Of a stretch of 64,000 nucleotides of DNA, positions 7,827 to 18,129 are shown piece by piece; positions within the stretch are counted from its first letter, which is position 1, and every line of letters begins with the position of its first letter. A program made the position numbers and the translations under genes. Under the pieces are notes generated by a model that was not told the DNA's origin, did no database searches, and saw nothing but the letters and a program-made list of their open reading frames with translations. Source of the DNA: KK5 sp034043675 (lineage in GTDB: Bacteria; Pseudomonadota; Gammaproteobacteria; Burkholderiales; Burkholderiaceae_C); NCBI RefSeq assembly GCF_034043675.1, contig NZ_JAXCLA010000005.1, forward strand, positions 248,001 to 312,000. Direction: 5' to 3'.

Positions 7827-8765
7827 ATGGGCCGCCTCGAAGACCTGCTCGCCTTCGCCCGCGTCGTGGACGCGCGCAGCTTCTCGGGCGCAGCGCGCGT
7901 GCTGTCGACGACCAAGTCGGCCGTCAGCAAGCAGGTCGTGCGGCTGGAAACGCAACTCGGCGCCAAGCTGCTGCACCGCACGACGCGCAGCGTGAGCCCC
8001 ACGGCGGAAGGCCGCGGCGTCTACGAACGCGCGCTGCGCCTGCTCGACGAGGCGCAGGCACTGGCGGATGAGATCGAAGGCACGCAGGAGCCACGCGGCG
8101 TGCTGCGGCTGTCCACCTCCACCGCCTTCGGCAACCTGCAGTTCACCGCGCTGATGGGCGAGTTCTGCGCCCGCTACCCGAAGGTGCAACTGGTGCTTGG
8201 GCTGAACGACCGCTATGTGGACCTGGCCGAGGAAGGCTTCGACGTCGTGATGCGGCTGACGTCGCGGCCCTCGCCAGGGCTGGTGGCACGGCGGCTCGCG
8301 GCGATCCGCTACGTGACCTGTGCCTCGCCCGCCTACCTGCGCGCGAATGGCCGGCCCGAAACGGTCGAGGCGCTGGCCGAGCATCACTGCCTGCTGTTCG
8401 GCTACTTGCATGCGCCGGACCGCTGGCAGTTCCGCCACGCCATTCACGGCGAGGCCGGCGTGCCGGTGCGCGCCGCGCTGCGCTTCGAGAGCGGCCTCAC
8501 CGTCAACAGCAGCGAATCGCTGCGTGTGGCCGCGCTGGCGGGCTTGGGCTTAGCCGTGCTGCCCACCTACGCCGTTGGCGACGACCTGCGCGCCGGCCGG
8601 CTCGAAGCGGTGCTGCCCGACTGGCAACCGCTGGGCGGCAATGCCGACGCCGACACGCTCTACGCCGTCTACCTGCCCAGCCGCCAGCCCAGCCCGAAGG
8701 TGCGCGCGCTGATCGACTTCATGCTGGAGAAGATGGGACAAGTGCCACCTTGGGACCGAGAGTGA
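7827..8765 (+). CDS. LysR family transcriptional regulator
   Basis: A 312-residue LysR-type regulator. The N-terminal winged helix-turn-helix is clear (MGRLEDLLAFARVVDARSFS, then AARVLSTTKSAVSKQVVRLE and LLHRTTRSVSPTAEG), followed by an RD-I/RD-II effector domain from about residue 90. It has the CrgA/DmlR-group features (RYPKVQLVLGLNDRYVDL and EEGFDVVMRL). The frame is open far upstream (to 6885), but the LysR start at 7827 has GGAG at 7815-7818, and the upstream part is only the mirror of the transporter gene. It is divergent from the EamA gene, its probable target. The effector is unknown. Confidence 0.94.
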   Translation: MGRLEDLLAFARVVDARSFSGAARVLSTTKSAVSKQVVRLETQLGAKLLHRTTRSVSPTAEGRGVYERALRLLDEAQALADEIEGTQEPRGVLRLSTSTAFGNLQFTALMGEFCARYPKVQLVLGLNDRYVDLAEEGFDVVMRLTSRPSPGLVARRLAAIRYVTCASPAYLRANGRPETVEALAEHHCLLFGYLHAPDRWQFRHAIHGEAGVPVRAALRFESGLTVNSSESLRVAALAGLGLAVLPTYAVGDDLRAGRLEAVLPDWQPLGGNADADTLYAVYLPSRQPSPKVRALIDFMLEKMGQVPPWDRE

Positions 8766-8812
8766 TGCCCCTCGCCCGGTCTCGCCGCGCTGAACGCGGG
8801 CGAGCCCAGTCG

Positions 8813-8854
8813 GTCCCCCGCGGGGACGCCGGGCCGGCTTGGGGCGGCCCGGCG
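8813..8854. other. Tandem GC-rich hairpins in the pyrD leader
   Basis: Two adjacent perfect inverted repeats lie between the LysR gene and pyrD: GTCCCC/GGGGAC (8813-8818 with 8822-8827) and CGCCGGGCC/GGCCCGGCG (8827-8835 with 8846-8854). There is no T run, so neither is a classical terminator on its own. They may stabilise the 3' end of the LysR message or act in the pyrD leader. Confidence 0.45.
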
Positions 8855-8889
8855 CTCGGCCCGAGCCAGCTTTGCGACAATGCCGCCCC

Positions 8890-9930
8890 ATGCCGCTGAT
8901 CCCCTACGCCCTCACCCGCCCCTTCCTGTTTGGCCTCGATCCCGAACACGCCCACGAACTGACGCTGGGCAGCATCGCGAAACTGCAGAACACGCCGGCG
9001 CAATGCCTGTGGTCGCAGACCCGCGTCAAGGACCCGGTCACCGTGGCCGGCCTCAAGTTCCCCAACCGCATCGGCCTGGCCGCCGGCCTGGACAAGAACG
9101 GCCGTTGCATCGACGGCCTGGGGGCGATGGGCTTCGGCTTCATCGAGGTGGGCACGGTGACGCCCAAGGGCCAGCCGGGCAATGACAAGCCGCGCATGTT
9201 CCGCCTGCCGGAGGCCGATGCGCTGATCAACCGCCTCGGCTTCAACAACGAGGGCCTGGATGCCTTCCTCGCCAACGTCCGGCGCGCCCGCAGCTTCCGC
9301 GCGGCCGGCGGCCTGGTGGGTCTGAACATCGGCAAGAACGCCGCCACCCCGATCGAGAACGCGGTGGACGACTACCTGATCGGCCTGGCGGGCGTGTTCC
9401 CGCATGCCGACTACATCACCGTCAACATCTCGAGCCCCAACACGAAGAACCTGCGCGCGCTGCAGAGCGACGAGGCGCTGGACGCGCTGCTGTCCCGGCT
9501 CCAGGAGCGCAAGCTGGCGCTGGCCGTCGAGCACAAGCGCCGCGTGCCGATGTTCGTCAAGATCGCGCCGGACCTGGACGAAGCCCAAGTCGGCGTGATC
9601 GCCCGCACCTTGAAGGCCAACGGCATCGACGGCGTGATCGCGACGAACACGACAATCTCCCGCGAGGCCGTCAAGGGCTTGCCGCACGCAGAGGAAACCG
9701 GCGGCCTGTCGGGCCGGCCGGTGTTCGAGGCCAGCAACCGCGTGATCGGCCTGCTGCGTGCGGAGCTGGGCGCGGGCTATCCGATCATCGGGGTCGGCGG
9801 CGTGCTGAGCGGCGCCGATGCGCAAGCCAAGCTGGCTGCCGGCGCGGACCTGGTGCAGGTCTACACGGGGCTGATCTACCGCGGCCCCGCGCTGGTGAGT
9901 GAGTGCGCGGCGGCGATGGCGCGCGCCTAG
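8890..9930 (+). CDS. pyrD: Dihydroorotate dehydrogenase (quinone), class 2
   Basis: The 346-residue flavoenzyme oxidises dihydroorotate to orotate using the quinone pool, in pyrimidine synthesis at the inner membrane. Class 2 features are present: an N-terminal amphipathic helical extension (LIPYALTRPFLFGLDPEHAH), Gly-Leu-Ala-Ala-Gly-Leu-Asp-Lys-Asn-Gly, Thr-Pro-Lys-Gly-Gln-Pro-Gly-Asn, Asn-Ile-Ser-Ser-Pro-Asn-Thr (catalytic Ser region), and the FMN-phosphate loop Ile-Gly-Val-Gly-Gly-Val with Gln-Val-Tyr-Thr-Gly-Leu-Ile-Tyr. The ATG at 8890 gives the normal family start; an in-frame ATG at 8839 would add 17 Pro/Arg-rich residues. The next gene starts 8 bases after the stop. Confidence 0.96.
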   Translation: MPLIPYALTRPFLFGLDPEHAHELTLGSIAKLQNTPAQCLWSQTRVKDPVTVAGLKFPNRIGLAAGLDKNGRCIDGLGAMGFGFIEVGTVTPKGQPGNDKPRMFRLPEADALINRLGFNNEGLDAFLANVRRARSFRAAGGLVGLNIGKNAATPIENAVDDYLIGLAGVFPHADYITVNISSPNTKNLRALQSDEALDALLSRLQERKLALAVEHKRRVPMFVKIAPDLDEAQVGVIARTLKANGIDGVIATNTTISREAVKGLPHAEETGGLSGRPVFEASNRVIGLLRAELGAGYPIIGVGGVLSGADAQAKLAAGADLVQVYTGLIYRGPALVSECAAAMARA

Positions 9931-9938
9931 GTCGCATC

Positions 9939-10400
9939 ATGGGCATCGAGATCGAGCGCAAGTTCCTCGTCGTCGGCGAGGCCTGGAAGCAAGGCCTGAC
10001 CCCCGAGCGCCTCAGCCAGGGCTACCTGAACCGCGACAAGCAGCGCACGGTGCGCGTGCGCCTGGCTGGCGGCGCGGCCTGGCTGACGATCAAGGGCGAG
10101 TCGCGCGGCGCTACCCGGGCCGAGTTCGAATATCCGATCCCGGTGGAAGACGCCGAGCAACTGCTGGCCCTGTGCGACGGTCCGCGGGTCGAGAAGTACC
10201 GCTGGCGCGTGCCGCACGGCGGGCTGGTCTGGGAAGTGGACGAATTCCTCGGCGACAACGCCGGGCTGGTCGTCGCCGAGGTGGAGCTGGCCGCGGAAGA
10301 CCAGGCATTCGATATGCCCTCCTGGGCGGGCGAGGACGTCACCGCCGACCCGCGCTACTTCAACTCCAGCCTGGCGAGCCGTCCGTTCAAGGACTGGTGA
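9939..10400 (+). CDS. CYTH domain protein (triphosphate tunnel metalloenzyme)
   Basis: A 153-residue CYTH protein. The defining E-x-E-x-K motif is at the very N-terminus (Gly-Ile-Glu-Ile-Glu-Arg-Lys-Phe). It is followed by the basic strands of the tunnel (RTVRVRLAGGAAWLTIKGE, then YRWRVP) and acidic metal-binding strands (WEVDEF and VVAEVEL). Short bacterial members of this NE0496/YgiF-like group hydrolyse inorganic tripolyphosphate or related triphosphates; the true substrate here is not known. The ATG at 9939 puts the motif at residues 3-7, as in relatives. It is probably co-transcribed with pyrD and overlaps the next gene by 4 bases. Confidence 0.9.
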   Translation: MGIEIERKFLVVGEAWKQGLTPERLSQGYLNRDKQRTVRVRLAGGAAWLTIKGESRGATRAEFEYPIPVEDAEQLLALCDGPRVEKYRWRVPHGGLVWEVDEFLGDNAGLVVAEVELAAEDQAFDMPSWAGEDVTADPRYFNSSLASRPFKDW

Positions 10401-11740
10401 GCCCCAAGAACCCGATGACGCGCATGCCCCGTACCTTCGCCTCCGCCTGGCAGCAACTGCGCGACCTGCTGGCCTCGATCGGCCCGCTGTTCTTCCTCGT
10501 CGCTGCGCTGATCGTCGGCGCCTACTGGTGGATCGACCCGCAGCCGCCGCACACGGTGCGCATGGCCACCGGCCCGGAGGGCTCCACCTACGCGCTGTTC
10601 GGCAAGCGCTACGCCGAGCAGCTGAAGGCCAAGGGCATCGAGGTGCGCGAGATCGCCACCGCCGGCTCGGCCGAGAACCTGCAGCTGCTGCGCGAGGACA
10701 AGGCCGACGTCGCCTTCATCCGCGGCGGCACCGACGAGTACACCGACGACGACGCGCTGCTCTCGCTCGGCTCGCTGTTCTACGAACCGCTGTGGATCTT
10801 CTATCGCAAGCTGCCGAAGGCGCCGCCGATCACCGCGCTGCCCCAGCTCGCCAAGCTGCGGCTGAGCGTGGACACGCCCGGCAGCGGCGTGCCCCTGTTG
10901 ATGGAGCGCTTGTTCAAGGCCAACAAGCTGGACATGGCCACGCTGCACATCGAAAACCTGCCGCCCGAGGCCGCCACCGAGGCGCTGCTGGCCGGCAAGC
11001 TCGACGCCATCGTGCTGGCGCAAGCGCCGCAGTCGCGCTTCGTCCGCAAGCTGCTGCGTGCGCCCGACATCGCGCTGGTGGACATGGCCCAGGCCGATGC
11101 CTACAGCCGCCGCTTCGGCTTCTTCTCCAGCGTCACCCTGCCGCGCGGCGTGGCCGAGCTGGCGTCAGACCTGCCGCCGCAGGACGTCTCGATGGTGGCG
11201 CTGACGACCGCCTTGCTGGCCCGCGAGGACGTGCATCCCGCACTGCGTGAACTGTTCGCCGACGCCGCCGTGAAGCTGCACGGCGAGGTCGGCTGGTTCA
11301 ACCGCGCGCGCGACTTCCCGAACACCCGTACCAGCGAACTGCCGGTGAGCCCCGAGGGCGACCAGGCGATCAACGGTACGCCGCCCTTCTACAAGCGCTG
11401 GCTGCCTTTCTGGCTGGCTAATCTGGTCCAGCGCATGGGTCTGCTGATCGGCGGTTTCCTGGTGTTGCTGCTGCCGCTGTCGCGCGTGATCCCGCCGCTG
11501 TACCAGTGGCGCGTGCGCCGCCGCGTGTTCCGCTGGTACGCGCTGCTGCGCGAGATCGAGGAGCGCGTCGAGACCGGCCAGGAGACGGCAGACAGCGCGC
11601 ACAAGCGGCTCGACCAGCTTGACGAGCGGGTCAACCGCGTGGCCGTGCCGCTGTCGTACGCGGATGAGCTTTACGCGCTGCGCAACAACATCCACGCGGC
11701 GCGCAAGCGGATCGTGGCGCGGGAGCCCGGCCCGAGATAG
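10397..11740 (+). CDS. TAXI family TRAP-type solute-binding protein with C-terminal membrane and helical tail
   Basis: A 447-residue protein. It has an N-terminal membrane anchor (about residues 25-46), then a TAXI-type periplasmic binding fold starting Val-Arg-Met-Ala-Thr-Gly-Pro-Glu-Gly-Ser-Thr-Tyr and including AENLQLLREDKADVAFIRGG. Near residues 340-370 comes a second hydrophobic segment (MGLLIGGFLVLLLPLSRVIP), followed by a charged helical C-terminus rich in Glu and Arg. Ordinary TAXI proteins stop before the second membrane segment and pair with a DctM-type permease, which is absent here. The start could be GTG 10397 (overlapping the upstream stop as GTGA), ATG 10415 or ATG 10424. It may be a sensor or scaffold rather than a transporter component; that is inference. 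Confidence 0.85.
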   Translation: MSPKNPMTRMPRTFASAWQQLRDLLASIGPLFFLVAALIVGAYWWIDPQPPHTVRMATGPEGSTYALFGKRYAEQLKAKGIEVREIATAGSAENLQLLREDKADVAFIRGGTDEYTDDDALLSLGSLFYEPLWIFYRKLPKAPPITALPQLAKLRLSVDTPGSGVPLLMERLFKANKLDMATLHIENLPPEAATEALLAGKLDAIVLAQAPQSRFVRKLLRAPDIALVDMAQADAYSRRFGFFSSVTLPRGVAELASDLPPQDVSMVALTTALLAREDVHPALRELFADAAVKLHGEVGWFNRARDFPNTRTSELPVSPEGDQAINGTPPFYKRWLPFWLANLVQRMGLLIGGFLVLLLPLSRVIPPLYQWRVRRRVFRWYALLREIEERVETGQETADSAHKRLDQLDERVNRVAVPLSYADELYALRNNIHAARKRIVAREPGPR

Positions 11741-11758
11741 CGCCTGATTGGAATGGAA

Positions 11759-11792
11759 AAGCCCCGGCGCACCGTGGAGTGCGCCGGGGCTT
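11759..11792. terminator. Strong hairpin terminator between convergent genes
   Basis: A 14-bp perfect stem (11759-11772 with 11779-11792) has a 6-base loop. On the minus strand it is followed by TTTT, so it should terminate the PEP-CTERM gene; on the plus strand it begins after an A run and ends with TT. It probably serves both convergent genes. Confidence 0.85.
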
Positions 11793-11813
11793 GGAGCCTG
11801 CGAGGGGATTCGA

Positions 11814-12380
11814 TCAGCGGAGCGTACGCCGCCGACGCGTGGCCACCAGGCCCACCGCGCCCAGGCCCGCCATCAGCATCACATAGCTGCCGGGCTCGGG
11901 CACGGGGCTCACAGCCTGGACGCTGATGGCACCGTTGTAGGCACCGCCCAGGGAGCCCGTGGCGCGACCGAAGATGTCAAGGTAGTAGACCCCGCCCTCC
12001 GTGGCAGGCACCGAGAAGGAGTAGGAGCCGACCGAACTCAGGTTGCCGGAAGCAACAACCTTGTCGTCGGCGTTGCCCACCACACCGTCCGCGCCGGCAT
12101 AGGCGAGGTCGAAACCACTGAACGACAGGTTCAGGGTGCCGAGCGACCCCAGGTCAATCGGAAAGTTCTGGAACGAATAGCCCGAGCCGCCGTTCGTCGG
12201 CAACGCGAAGGTGTAGGTATCCGCGAAGATGCCGTTGGCGACCGTGGCACTGAAGGTCTTCGGAACCCCGATGCTCACGGCACCGAGGTTGTAAGTGGTC
12301 GCGGAAGCGTTCCCGCCCAGCAAGGCCGACGCGATGACCGCGCTGGCAAATACAGCTTTGAGAAGAAATAGCTGCTTCAT
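11814..12380 (-). CDS. PEP-CTERM protein, FxDxF/FxDxY-like type
   Basis: A 188-residue exported protein. It has a signal peptide (MKQLFLLKAVFASAVIASAL, cleavage near Asn-Ala-Ser-Ala), a beta-rich body, and a PEP-CTERM tail: Val-Pro-Glu-Pro-Gly-Ser-Tyr, hydrophobic LMAGLGAVGLVA and Arg-rich TRRRRTLR. The body contains Ile-Phe-Ala-Asp-Thr-Tyr-Thr-Phe, like the F-x-D-x-F/Y motif used to name one PEP-CTERM subfamily. A good Shine-Dalgarno (AAGGAAAT) precedes the ATG. The predicted fate is exosortase-dependent display in the exopolysaccharide layer. It shares no obvious body similarity with the other two PEP-CTERM proteins in the window. Confidence 0.88.
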   Translation of the reverse strand: MKQLFLLKAVFASAVIASALLGGNASATTYNLGAVSIGVPKTFSATVANGIFADTYTFALPTNGGSGYSFQNFPIDLGSLGTLNLSFSGFDLAYAGADGVVGNADDKVVASGNLSSVGSYSFSVPATEGGVYYLDIFGRATGSLGGAYNGAISVQAVSPVPEPGSYVMLMAGLGAVGLVATRRRRTLR

Positions 12381-12528
12381 GTGATTTCCTTAACGGAGCA
12401 AGCGTCGACATTTCGTGATGCAAGATGAGTGTGCAGCTCTTTGTCGCTTATTTCAATGTCACAACCCCTCTAAATGAGGGGGTGCACAAGGCGACAGCGG
12501 TCCATCGGCGCCGCGCCCGCCTGCCTCT

Positions 12529-14886
<2,358 letters not shown>

Positions 14887-14914
14887 CGGTTACTTCGGTT
14901 CGGATGTCAGATGT

Positions 14915-15583
14915 TCATTGGGACAGGTGCAGCTCCAGCTGCTGCGCCTTCGCGGGCAGGCTGCGTTGCAGCAGCGCCCAGTAGAGTTCGAGCACCAGTT
15001 GCACATGGGCGCGGGTCTCGTCGATGTCGGGCACGCGGCCGCCGGCCTTGCGCACCGCGCCCTCGCCGGCGTTCCAGGCAGCCAGCGCGGCATCGATGCG
15101 GCCGAAGCGCTTGATCAGGTCGGCCAGCATGCGCGCGCCGGTCAGCACATTGATGCGCGGATCGAGCAGGCGCTGTGCGTCGGCGGCCGTGGCGTAGCGG
15201 GCGGCGGTCTCGGGCGTGATCTGCATCAGGCCCATCGCGCCGCGCGGCGAGACCGCGTCGCGCTTGTAGCCGGACTCCACCGCGATCACCGCCTTCAGCA
15301 ATTCCATGTCCACGCCGTGCCGGGCGGCGGCCTGGCGCAGATAGGGCTGCACGGCCTTGACCTCGGGCGCGATGTCCAGCCAGGTCAGCAGCGGCTGGCT
15401 GCCGTCGAGCTTGCCAGGCACGCGGCCGAAGGCAGCACCGGGCGTGCCCATCACCAGGCTGTAGCTGCCGTCCAGCGGCGCCGAGGCCAGGTGCGCGATA
15501 CCGCGACCGTCGACATAGCCCCACAGCTCGGCATGCGCTGCCGTGGCGGCGAATGTGAGGACGAGCGCCAGCAGCCGCTTCAC
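14915..15583 (-). CDS. Lytic transglycosylase (SLT domain)
   Basis: A 222-residue secreted enzyme expected to cleave peptidoglycan glycan strands with formation of 1,6-anhydro-muramyl ends. It has a signal peptide (VKRLLALVLTFAATAAHA), a short N-terminal domain, and an SLT domain with the catalytic Glu in Ala-Val-Glu-Ser-Gly-Tyr. The family motifs Gly-Ala-Met-Gly-Leu-Met-Gln-Ile-Thr-Pro and Ala-Trp-Asn-Ala-Gly-Glu-Gly-Ala-Val follow. The start is GTG 15583: it places the signal peptide at the N-terminus and overlaps the upstream GNAT stop as GTGA. A frame open to 15781 is a mirror of the GNAT gene. It lies inside the parE-parC unit, coupling wall turnover and chromosome segregation genes on one message. 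Confidence 0.92.
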   Translation of the reverse strand: MKRLLALVLTFAATAAHAELWGYVDGRGIAHLASAPLDGSYSLVMGTPGAAFGRVPGKLDGSQPLLTWLDIAPEVKAVQPYLRQAAARHGVDMELLKAVIAVESGYKRDAVSPRGAMGLMQITPETAARYATAADAQRLLDPRINVLTGARMLADLIKRFGRIDAALAAWNAGEGAVRKAGGRVPDIDETRAHVQLVLELYWALLQRSLPAKAQQLELHLSQ

Positions 15584-16119
15584 GCGCCCGGCTCCTCGAC
15601 GCCCAGCGCCTGCCGCGCCTGGTACTCGCGGTCCAGCATGGACATCACGACCAGGCTGTCGTAGCCGTCCGCGCCGACGCCAGACAGGCGCACGCTCTCG
15701 CGCAGCCGCCCTTCCTCGACGAAGCCCTCGCTCGCATAGAGCTTCTGCGCCCGCACGTTCAGCGCCTTCACGTCCAGCCAAAAGCGGTGGGCGCCGAGCT
15801 GGGTGAAGGCCATCTTCTTCAGCAGGCGCACGCAGGCGCGGCCGTAACCCAGGCCCTTGGGGCCCAGCACCAGGCGCTTCAGCTCGATCGAGCGATGCGG
15901 GTTGCGGCAGCCCTGCAGGATCACGAAGCCGGCCATGGCTCCATCACCTTCACCAGCCTCGACGACGAAATGCCGCGAATCCGGGAAGCGCACCGCGCCC
16001 TCGTGCTGCGTGCGCTCCCACGGCGTGATGAACGGCAGATTGGTGGCGTCCTGCTCGACCGAGACGACGAAGTCCAGATCGGACAGCATCGTCGGCCGCA
16101 GGTGCACGAGCGGCTTCAT
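15580..16119 (-). CDS. GNAT family N-acetyltransferase (RimJ/RimL-like)
   Basis: A 179-residue GNAT protein. The N-terminal beta-alpha unit is VHLRPTMLSDLDFVVSVEQDA. The acetyl-CoA binding signature is Gly-Pro-Lys-Gly-Leu-Gly-Tyr-Gly-Arg-Ala-Cys-Val around residues 87-98, and the end has LDVKALNVRAQKLYASEGFVEEGRLRE-like strands typical of RimJ/RimL. It probably acetylates a protein N-terminus or small amine; the substrate is unknown. The ATG overlaps the parE stop (ATGA) and the stop overlaps the next gene's GTG, so it is translationally coupled on both sides. Confidence 0.9.
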   Translation of the reverse strand: MKPLVHLRPTMLSDLDFVVSVEQDATNLPFITPWERTQHEGAVRFPDSRHFVVEAGEGDGAMAGFVILQGCRNPHRSIELKRLVLGPKGLGYGRACVRLLKKMAFTQLGAHRFWLDVKALNVRAQKLYASEGFVEEGRLRESVRLSGVGADGYDSLVVMSMLDREYQARQALGVEEPGA

Positions 16120-18095
16120 ACGTCGATCTCGACCGAGTCTCCGTGGATTTCCATCAGCTCGCGCCGCGACGAGGCCTCGCCCTTGCCCATCAGCTTGTTG
16201 ATCGCGGTCTCGGTGGCCTCCAGGTCCAGCAGGCCGTAGCTGATCGGGCTCAGGCGGCGCGTCTCGGGGTTCAGCGTCGTGTCCCAGAGCTGTTCGGCGC
16301 TCATCTCGCCCAGGCCCTTGAAGCGGCTGATGCTCCAGGAGCCTTCGCGGGCGCCTTCCTTGCGCAGCTTGTCCAGCGTGGCGGTCAGCTCACCCTCGTC
16401 CAGCGCGTAGATCTTGGCGGCCGGCTTCTTGCCACGGGCCGGCGCGTCCACGCGGTACAGCGGCGGGCGGGCGATGTAGACGTGGCCGGTCTCGACCAGC
16501 TTCGGGAAATGGCGGAAGAACAGCGTCAGCAGCAGCACCTGGATGTGCGAGCCGTCCACGTCCGCGTCGGACAGGATGCAGACCTTGCCGTAGCGCAGGC
16601 CCGACAGGTCCGGCGAGTCGTTCTTGCCGTGCGGGTCGACGCCCAGCGCCACGGAGATATCGTGGATCTCGTTGTTGGCGAACAGGCGGTCGCGCTCGAC
16701 CTCCCAGGTGTTCAGCACCTTGCCGCGCAGCGGCAGCACGGCCTGCGTTTCCTTGTCGCGGCCCATCTTGGCCGAGCCGCCGGCCGAGTCCCCTTCGACC
16801 AGGAAGACCTCGTTGAGCGTCAGGTCGCGGCTCTCGCAGTCGGTCAGCTTGCCGGGCAGCACGGCCACGCCGGAGCCCTTGCGCTTCTCGACCTTCTGCG
16901 CCGCGCGCTGGCGTGTCTGTGCCTGCTTGATGACCAGCTCGGCCAGCTTCTTGCCGTGCTCCACGTGCTGGTTCAGCCACAACTCCAGGCCCGGCTTCAC
17001 GTAGGTGGAGACGAGGCGCAGCGCGTCGCGCGAGTTCAGCCGCTCCTTGGTCTGACCCTGGAACTGCGGGTCCAGCACCTTGGCCGAGAGCACGAACGAG
17101 GCACGCGAGAACACGTCGTCCGGCATCAGCTTGACGCCCTTGGGCAGCAGGCTGTGCATCTCGATGAAGCCCTTGATCGCGCCGAACAGGCCGTCCTTCA
17201 GGCCGGACTCGTGCATGCCGCCGGCCACCGTCGGGATCAGGTTGACATAACTCTCCCGCATGACGGTGCCTTCGTCGGTGAAGGCCACGCACCAGGCGGC
17301 GCCCTCGCCTTCGGCGAAGTTCTCGGTCTCGGACTTGCTGGCGTACTGCTCGCCCTCGTACAGCGGGATCAGCGGATCGGCCACCAGGGTCTGCATCAGG
17401 TAGTCGCGCAGGCCGCCCTTGTAGGACCAGGTCTGCACATCGCCGGTCTTCTCGTTCTTCAGCGTCACGATGACGCCGGGCATCAGCACGGCCTTGGAGC
17501 GCAGCAGGTGCACCAGCTCGTTCTTCGGCAGCTCGGCGCTCTCGAAATACTTGGCATCGGGCCAGACGCGCACCGTCGTGCCCTGCTTGCGGTCACCCGA
17601 GGCCGCAGGCCGCACGCTGACCGGCTCCACCACGTCGCCGCCCGAGAAGGCCAGCGCCGCCACCTGCTTCTCGCGCCAGACGCTCACCTCCAGCCGCTTG
17701 GCCAGCGCGTTCGTCACCGAGACACCCACGCCGTGCAGGCCGCCCGAGAAGCTGTAGGCGCCGCCCGAGCCCTTGTCGAACTTGCCGCCGGCATGCAGCC
17801 GCGTGAAGACGATCTCGACGACCGGCACGCCCTCCTCCGGATGCAGGCCGAAAGGGATGCCGCGGCCGTCGTCCGCCACGCTGACCGAGCCGTCCGCATG
17901 CTGCACCACGTCAATGCGCTTGCCGAAGCCGGCCAGCGCCTCGTCGGCCGCGTTGTCGATGACTTCCTGGATGCAGTGCAGCGGGTTGTCCGTGCGGGTG
18001 TACATGCCGGGCCGCTGCTTGACGGGCTCCAGGCCTTTCAGGACGCGGATCGACGCCTCGCCGTAGGAAGAAGGGGTCGTGGGGTTCGTAGCCAT
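16116..18095 (-). CDS. parE: DNA topoisomerase IV subunit B
   Basis: The 659-residue ATPase subunit of topoisomerase IV. The GHKL ATPase domain shows Glu-Val-Ile-Asp-Asn-Ala-Ala-Asp-Glu, Asp-Asp-Gly-Arg-Gly-Ile-Pro and Gly-Leu-His-Gly-Val-Gly-Val-Ser. The transducer is followed by the TOPRIM domain, with Glu-Gly-Asp-Ser-Ala-Gly-Gly-Ser-Ala and Asp-Ala-Asp-Val-Asp-Gly-Ser-His. The C-terminus has Arg-Phe-Lys-Gly-Leu-Gly-Glu-Met. The length fits ParE (about 630-660) rather than the longer GyrB. It leads the parE-GNAT-lytic transglycosylase-parC unit, is divergent from the amidohydrolase gene across only 34 bases, and pairs with the ParC encoded downstream. Confidence 0.96.
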   Translation of the reverse strand: MATNPTTPSSYGEASIRVLKGLEPVKQRPGMYTRTDNPLHCIQEVIDNAADEALAGFGKRIDVVQHADGSVSVADDGRGIPFGLHPEEGVPVVEIVFTRLHAGGKFDKGSGGAYSFSGGLHGVGVSVTNALAKRLEVSVWREKQVAALAFSGGDVVEPVSVRPAASGDRKQGTTVRVWPDAKYFESAELPKNELVHLLRSKAVLMPGVIVTLKNEKTGDVQTWSYKGGLRDYLMQTLVADPLIPLYEGEQYASKSETENFAEGEGAAWCVAFTDEGTVMRESYVNLIPTVAGGMHESGLKDGLFGAIKGFIEMHSLLPKGVKLMPDDVFSRASFVLSAKVLDPQFQGQTKERLNSRDALRLVSTYVKPGLELWLNQHVEHGKKLAELVIKQAQTRQRAAQKVEKRKGSGVAVLPGKLTDCESRDLTLNEVFLVEGDSAGGSAKMGRDKETQAVLPLRGKVLNTWEVERDRLFANNEIHDISVALGVDPHGKNDSPDLSGLRYGKVCILSDADVDGSHIQVLLLTLFFRHFPKLVETGHVYIARPPLYRVDAPARGKKPAAKIYALDEGELTATLDKLRKEGAREGSWSISRFKGLGEMSAEQLWDTTLNPETRRLSPISYGLLDLEATETAINKLMGKGEASSRRELMEIHGDSVEIDV

Positions 18096-18129
18096 AGGGG
18101 CGGGATTCTATGGTTAGCATGTCGGCCCT

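Noticed and set aside
9899..10396. In-frame extension upstream of the TAXI protein
   Set aside because: It overlaps the CYTH gene in another frame and is Arg/Gly-rich without a signal; the membrane anchor starts after 10397.
12464..12483. Hairpin ACCCCTC/GAGGGGGT between the second PEP-CTERM gene and parC
   Set aside because: The stem is imperfect (one extra G) and no T tract follows on either strand, so I do not call it a terminator.
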